From: Nitrospirota bacterium | GTDB taxonomy: Bacteria > Nitrospirota > Thermodesulfovibrionia > Thermodesulfovibrionales > Magnetobacteriaceae | Assembly: GCA_015233485.1 (NCBI GenBank) | Contig: JADFXO010000142.1 | Span: 1 to 9,352 of the forward strand | Direction: 5' to 3' | Length of the DNA stretch: 9,352 bases | Translations under genes and position numbers: made by a program | Notes under the pieces: model-generated | The model's database searches: none | Seen by the model: the letters and a program-made list of their open reading frames with translations, nothing else | What the model was told of the DNA's origin: nothing | Part shown: piece by piece, positions 7,260-9,352 of the stretch | How positions within the stretch are numbered: the first letter of the stretch is position 1 | Layout: every line of letters starts with the position of its first letter

Positions 7260-7973
7260 CTATTTCTCACATTTACACATTATAAAATGGCACATCTTTT
7301 TCCCGAAATCACTTGATGGATACGTATTAAAATTCAGGTTTAGGAAATACATACCGAAGTAAATGTATTTGATTTCGATATTCACAAATCCTACTTCCTT
7401 TAACAGCAGAAGCAGCTGCTGATCATAGAACTCCTGTACATGGATATAATCGCCAATTACTTCCTTAGTGCCTAACTTAACTGGGAATGTTAGCCTGCCT
7501 ATCATTAGTTTTAGTATATTTGCAGGGCGAAACAGATTAGGCGTTCCAAGTATTAACACCCCTCCTTTTTTCATCACTCTATACTGTTCCGAGAGAAACA
7601 GAACAGGATTTTCCACATGCTCAATAACATCCTGATGGTATACTAAATCAAAAAACGATGAAGCAAATGGTAAGACAGTCTCTTTGGTAACCTTGTGGAA
7701 TTCCCAAACTCCTAAAGTTTGCAGTAACGCGATGTCTTTATAGTTCACCGGACAATCAATGATATCTGAAGCAAATAATTTTTTGATATTTTTGCAGCTT
7801 TTAAATGCTAAGTAATCCCAAATCCCGTCCCCGACAGACACAGACAAGCCGATACTGTTTGCAGGTAATTTTGAGTTTTTCACAAAGTCTTCAAAAACAG
7901 CCCTTTGCGCTGATTCAAGCTCAGATATACGCGGATTGGATAGTCTCTCCTGTAAAGTCAATAAACGCTGCAT
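7260..7973 (-). CDS. Class I SAM-dependent methyltransferase (Methyltransf_11-like)
   Basis: The protein has 237 residues. A Rossmann-type core shows a degenerate glycine motif I, SVSVGDGIWDYLA (about 44-56), an acidic residue after beta strand 2 (ASD, D70), LPFASSFFDLV (101-111), HQDVIEHV (113-120) and MKKGGVLILGTPN (134-146). These are typical of methyltransferases often found in polysaccharide clusters, which methylate sugars, lipids or quinone-like substrates; the substrate here is unknown. Motif I has GDG rather than the usual GCGTG, which could weaken or alter cofactor binding. The protein is cytosolic, with no membrane helix. The ATG at 7973 follows GATGAGG with a 7-nt spacer, and that site overlaps the TGA of the upstream gene 9 nt away, so the two are co-translated. 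An N-terminal region of about 40 residues (LTLQERLSNPRISELESAQR) precedes the core. Confidence 0.88.
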   Translation of the reverse strand: MQRLLTLQERLSNPRISELESAQRAVFEDFVKNSKLPANSIGLSVSVGDGIWDYLAFKSCKNIKKLFASDIIDCPVNYKDIALLQTLGVWEFHKVTKETVLPFASSFFDLVYHQDVIEHVENPVLFLSEQYRVMKKGGVLILGTPNLFRPANILKLMIGRLTFPVKLGTKEVIGDYIHVQEFYDQQLLLLLKEVGFVNIEIKYIYFGMYFLNLNFNTYPSSDFGKKMCHFIMCKCEK

Positions 7974-7982
7974 GTATGTACC

Positions 7983-9101
7983 TCATCCTTCATATATTTT
8001 AGCCCCTCCATTAATAAGTCGCCGCTTCCGCCAGCCATATATCAGATACATTAGACAAAAGAGAAATGCCGCCATACTAACACCTATTCCAATATAGAAT
8101 ATCCTTTGATTCCAAAATTCTATTACAATCTCGAAATCCATGCTGCCATCTGCATTCTGCTTGTAGAAGAGTTGATCAGCCCGCGAATTGCTTTTAATCA
8201 TCCGCAGCAATTCCGTATTTATCCACCAGCTGTTGGCATAGCCGTTAACCTTCCAATGATATAAATCTGGTATTTCAACAGAGCTCTTATTTAGTCCGCC
8301 CTTAAACGACCATTGAGGCATATCGAAATTTAGTGCCTTTGTCGCAAATCCCCCGGCAAACCATGTTTCGTAAAAAGCTCCCTCCGGCAGATTATCATTC
8401 TGTACCGTGCCTTTGATATTCTTAGATATAAAATCAATTGTAAAGTTGTCAATATGATCAAAGGCTTTTACTCCGTTGTATAAATAGCGATATTGTTTTC
8501 TTTCCTTAATCTTGCCGTCTCCGACGTACGTTACAAGCTGACTGCCTATTAATGTTCTCAGTTCGTCTGTTGAAGCCTGATCGTTTTCGTTTTTCGCCAA
8601 AATTTTATATTTTGAAATGCTTTCGGCCTTTACAGAATGTAAATCAGAAGTAAACGACACAAAGTACGCACGCCATCCGTTGTGAAACTGTTCGCTAACA
8701 ATGAGGGGGAAACTTTCTTTCACGTTGTGCAGTCTTACCCGGTACTTAACTGGACTAATCATATGAAATTCAACGTGAGGTGCCGCAGTATGGTAGAGCG
8801 TTGTCTCATGTGTCATCAGTCTCTCGTGAATGATAAGAACCTCACTTTTGTATGTAGTATCGCCTGCCCTGTTTTGACCAATGGTCTGATTGATAAATTT
8901 TATCTTTTCAGTATTATCACTGCTGAAACAAATGCCCGTGCCGAGCTTATAACCCGGCATGGAGATTAAGGAAGGGACGGCATTTAATCCTTTCAGATCA
9001 TCTGCATCAATATGCTGTATACACAGAATAGTTGATGAAAACGTTATCATGCAGAGTATTAAGAATAATACATTTCTTTTCTTTTCGCTGCAAAACTGCA
9101 A
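7983..9101 (-). CDS. Membrane-anchored extracytoplasmic protein resembling the C-terminal domain of large GT-C/YfhO-like proteins
   Basis: The protein has 372 residues. An N-terminal hydrophobic helix follows a KKR n-region (about 10-28) and acts as signal or anchor; a second helix near 334-356 is followed by the positive stretch WRKRR, giving a large extracytoplasmic middle. Within it, PVKYRVRLHNVKESFPLIVS and EQFHNGWRAYF (117-147) and VNGYANSWWIN (275-285) are the sort of motifs seen in the beta-rich C-terminal part of large multi-pass glycosyltransferase-like proteins such as YfhO or the arabinofuranosyltransferase group. It probably works with the product of the gene just upstream. The TTG start at 9101 directly follows the TAA of that gene in the same frame and has GGAG 9 nt before it. 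The next in-frame ATG would cut into the first helix. It may be a natural split of one ancestral protein. The similarity is from memory of motifs, so function is tentative. Confidence 0.8.
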   Translation of the reverse strand: MQFCSEKKRNVLFLILCMITFSSTILCIQHIDADDLKGLNAVPSLISMPGYKLGTGICFSSDNTEKIKFINQTIGQNRAGDTTYKSEVLIIHERLMTHETTLYHTAAPHVEFHMISPVKYRVRLHNVKESFPLIVSEQFHNGWRAYFVSFTSDLHSVKAESISKYKILAKNENDQASTDELRTLIGSQLVTYVGDGKIKERKQYRYLYNGVKAFDHIDNFTIDFISKNIKGTVQNDNLPEGAFYETWFAGGFATKALNFDMPQWSFKGGLNKSSVEIPDLYHWKVNGYANSWWINTELLRMIKSNSRADQLFYKQNADGSMDFEIVIEFWNQRIFYIGIGVSMAAFLFCLMYLIYGWRKRRLINGGAKIYEG

Positions 9102-9352
9102 TTATCTTTTCTCCAGTTCATTAATTATTGCAAGTGTGTCGGGAGAGTATATTTTCTGATAAAATTTGTCATCTGGAATATCATAAATCCTCAATTTACC
9201 ATAGGATACTTCCTTTTTATAGTCTACGCTTTCCATGTATTGTATATATCTTTCGGGATATGGAGCAGCCGTTTCCGAAATGTAGCGTTTGTGCCAATCC
9301 ATATGCACAATAATCCGTTTTATATTAAACAAACTGCAGATGTTGAAGAATT
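9102..9352 (-). CDS. C-terminal fragment of a large, probably multi-pass membrane protein (GT-C/YfhO-like), 5' part outside window
   Basis: The frame is open from the right edge and ends in TAA at 9102, giving 82 visible residues. A TTG at 9332 is in frame, but the reading frame continues upstream of it (FFNICS), so this is the tail of a longer gene. SLFNIKRIIVHMDW resembles the LLNVKYIIVHKD-type strand, and GKLRIYDIPD the following strand, in the soluble tail of large polytopic membrane proteins of the YfhO or arabinofuranosyltransferase type. The end (DTLAIINELEKR) is soluble and has no membrane helix. The next gene begins immediately after its stop. The family assignment rests on short motifs only. 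Confidence 0.7.
   Translation of the reverse strand, partial: FFNICSLFNIKRIIVHMDWHKRYISETAAPYPERYIQYMESVDYKKEVSYGKLRIYDIPDDKFYQKIYSPDTLAIINELEKR
9111..9114 (-). promoter_or_regulatory. Ribosome binding site for the TTG start at 9101
   Basis: GGAG lies 9 nt before the TTG and inside the last codons of the upstream gene. It is the main evidence that TAA-TTG is a gene junction and not a disabling stop codon. Confidence 0.5.

Overview
All genes lie on the minus strand and are read from right to left. The DNA is moderately AT-rich by eye (GC was not computed). ATG, GTG and TTG starts are all used, with G-rich ribosome binding sites before several of them. Signal peptides and many membrane segments suggest a diderm-like bacterium with an envelope glycan or exopolymer locus. 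The sequence does not fix the phylum; AT-richer Planctomycetota, Nitrospirota or Omnitrophota are only guesses.

Layout in transcription order: (1) 9352-9102, the C-terminal 82 residues of a larger protein cut by the window edge, resembling the end of large multi-pass GT-C-type membrane proteins. (2) 9101-7983, a 372-residue membrane-anchored protein whose body resembles the extracytoplasmic C-terminal domain of such proteins. It starts with TTG directly after the TAA of gene 1 and in the same frame. (3) 7973-7260, a class I SAM-dependent methyltransferase. (4) 7101-3991, a 1036-residue exported beta-rich protein with four C-terminal membrane helices. (5) 4001-2454, a DUF2079-family polytopic membrane protein (putative GT-C glycosyltransferase) overlapping gene 4 by 11 nt. 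(6) 2112 to the left edge, the first 704 codons of a second, diverged copy of gene 4, fully open to position 1.

The 341-nt gap between genes 5 and 6 holds a 180-bp non-autonomous mobile element (MITE-like) at 2176-2355. It has 15-bp terminal inverted repeats beginning GTAA and a perfect 8-bp target duplication, GTTTTTTC. These ends and this duplication length fit the IS66 family.

Working model (inference): lipid-linked sugar transfer by the GT-C-like proteins (genes 1 and 5), accessory periplasmic domains (gene 2), sugar or lipid modification (gene 3), and two related giant periplasmic beta-sandwich membrane proteins (genes 4 and 6) for assembly, binding or export of the glycan. The large paralogous family, with four conserved ectodomain cysteines and repeated domains, is the least explained part and the best candidate for something undescribed.
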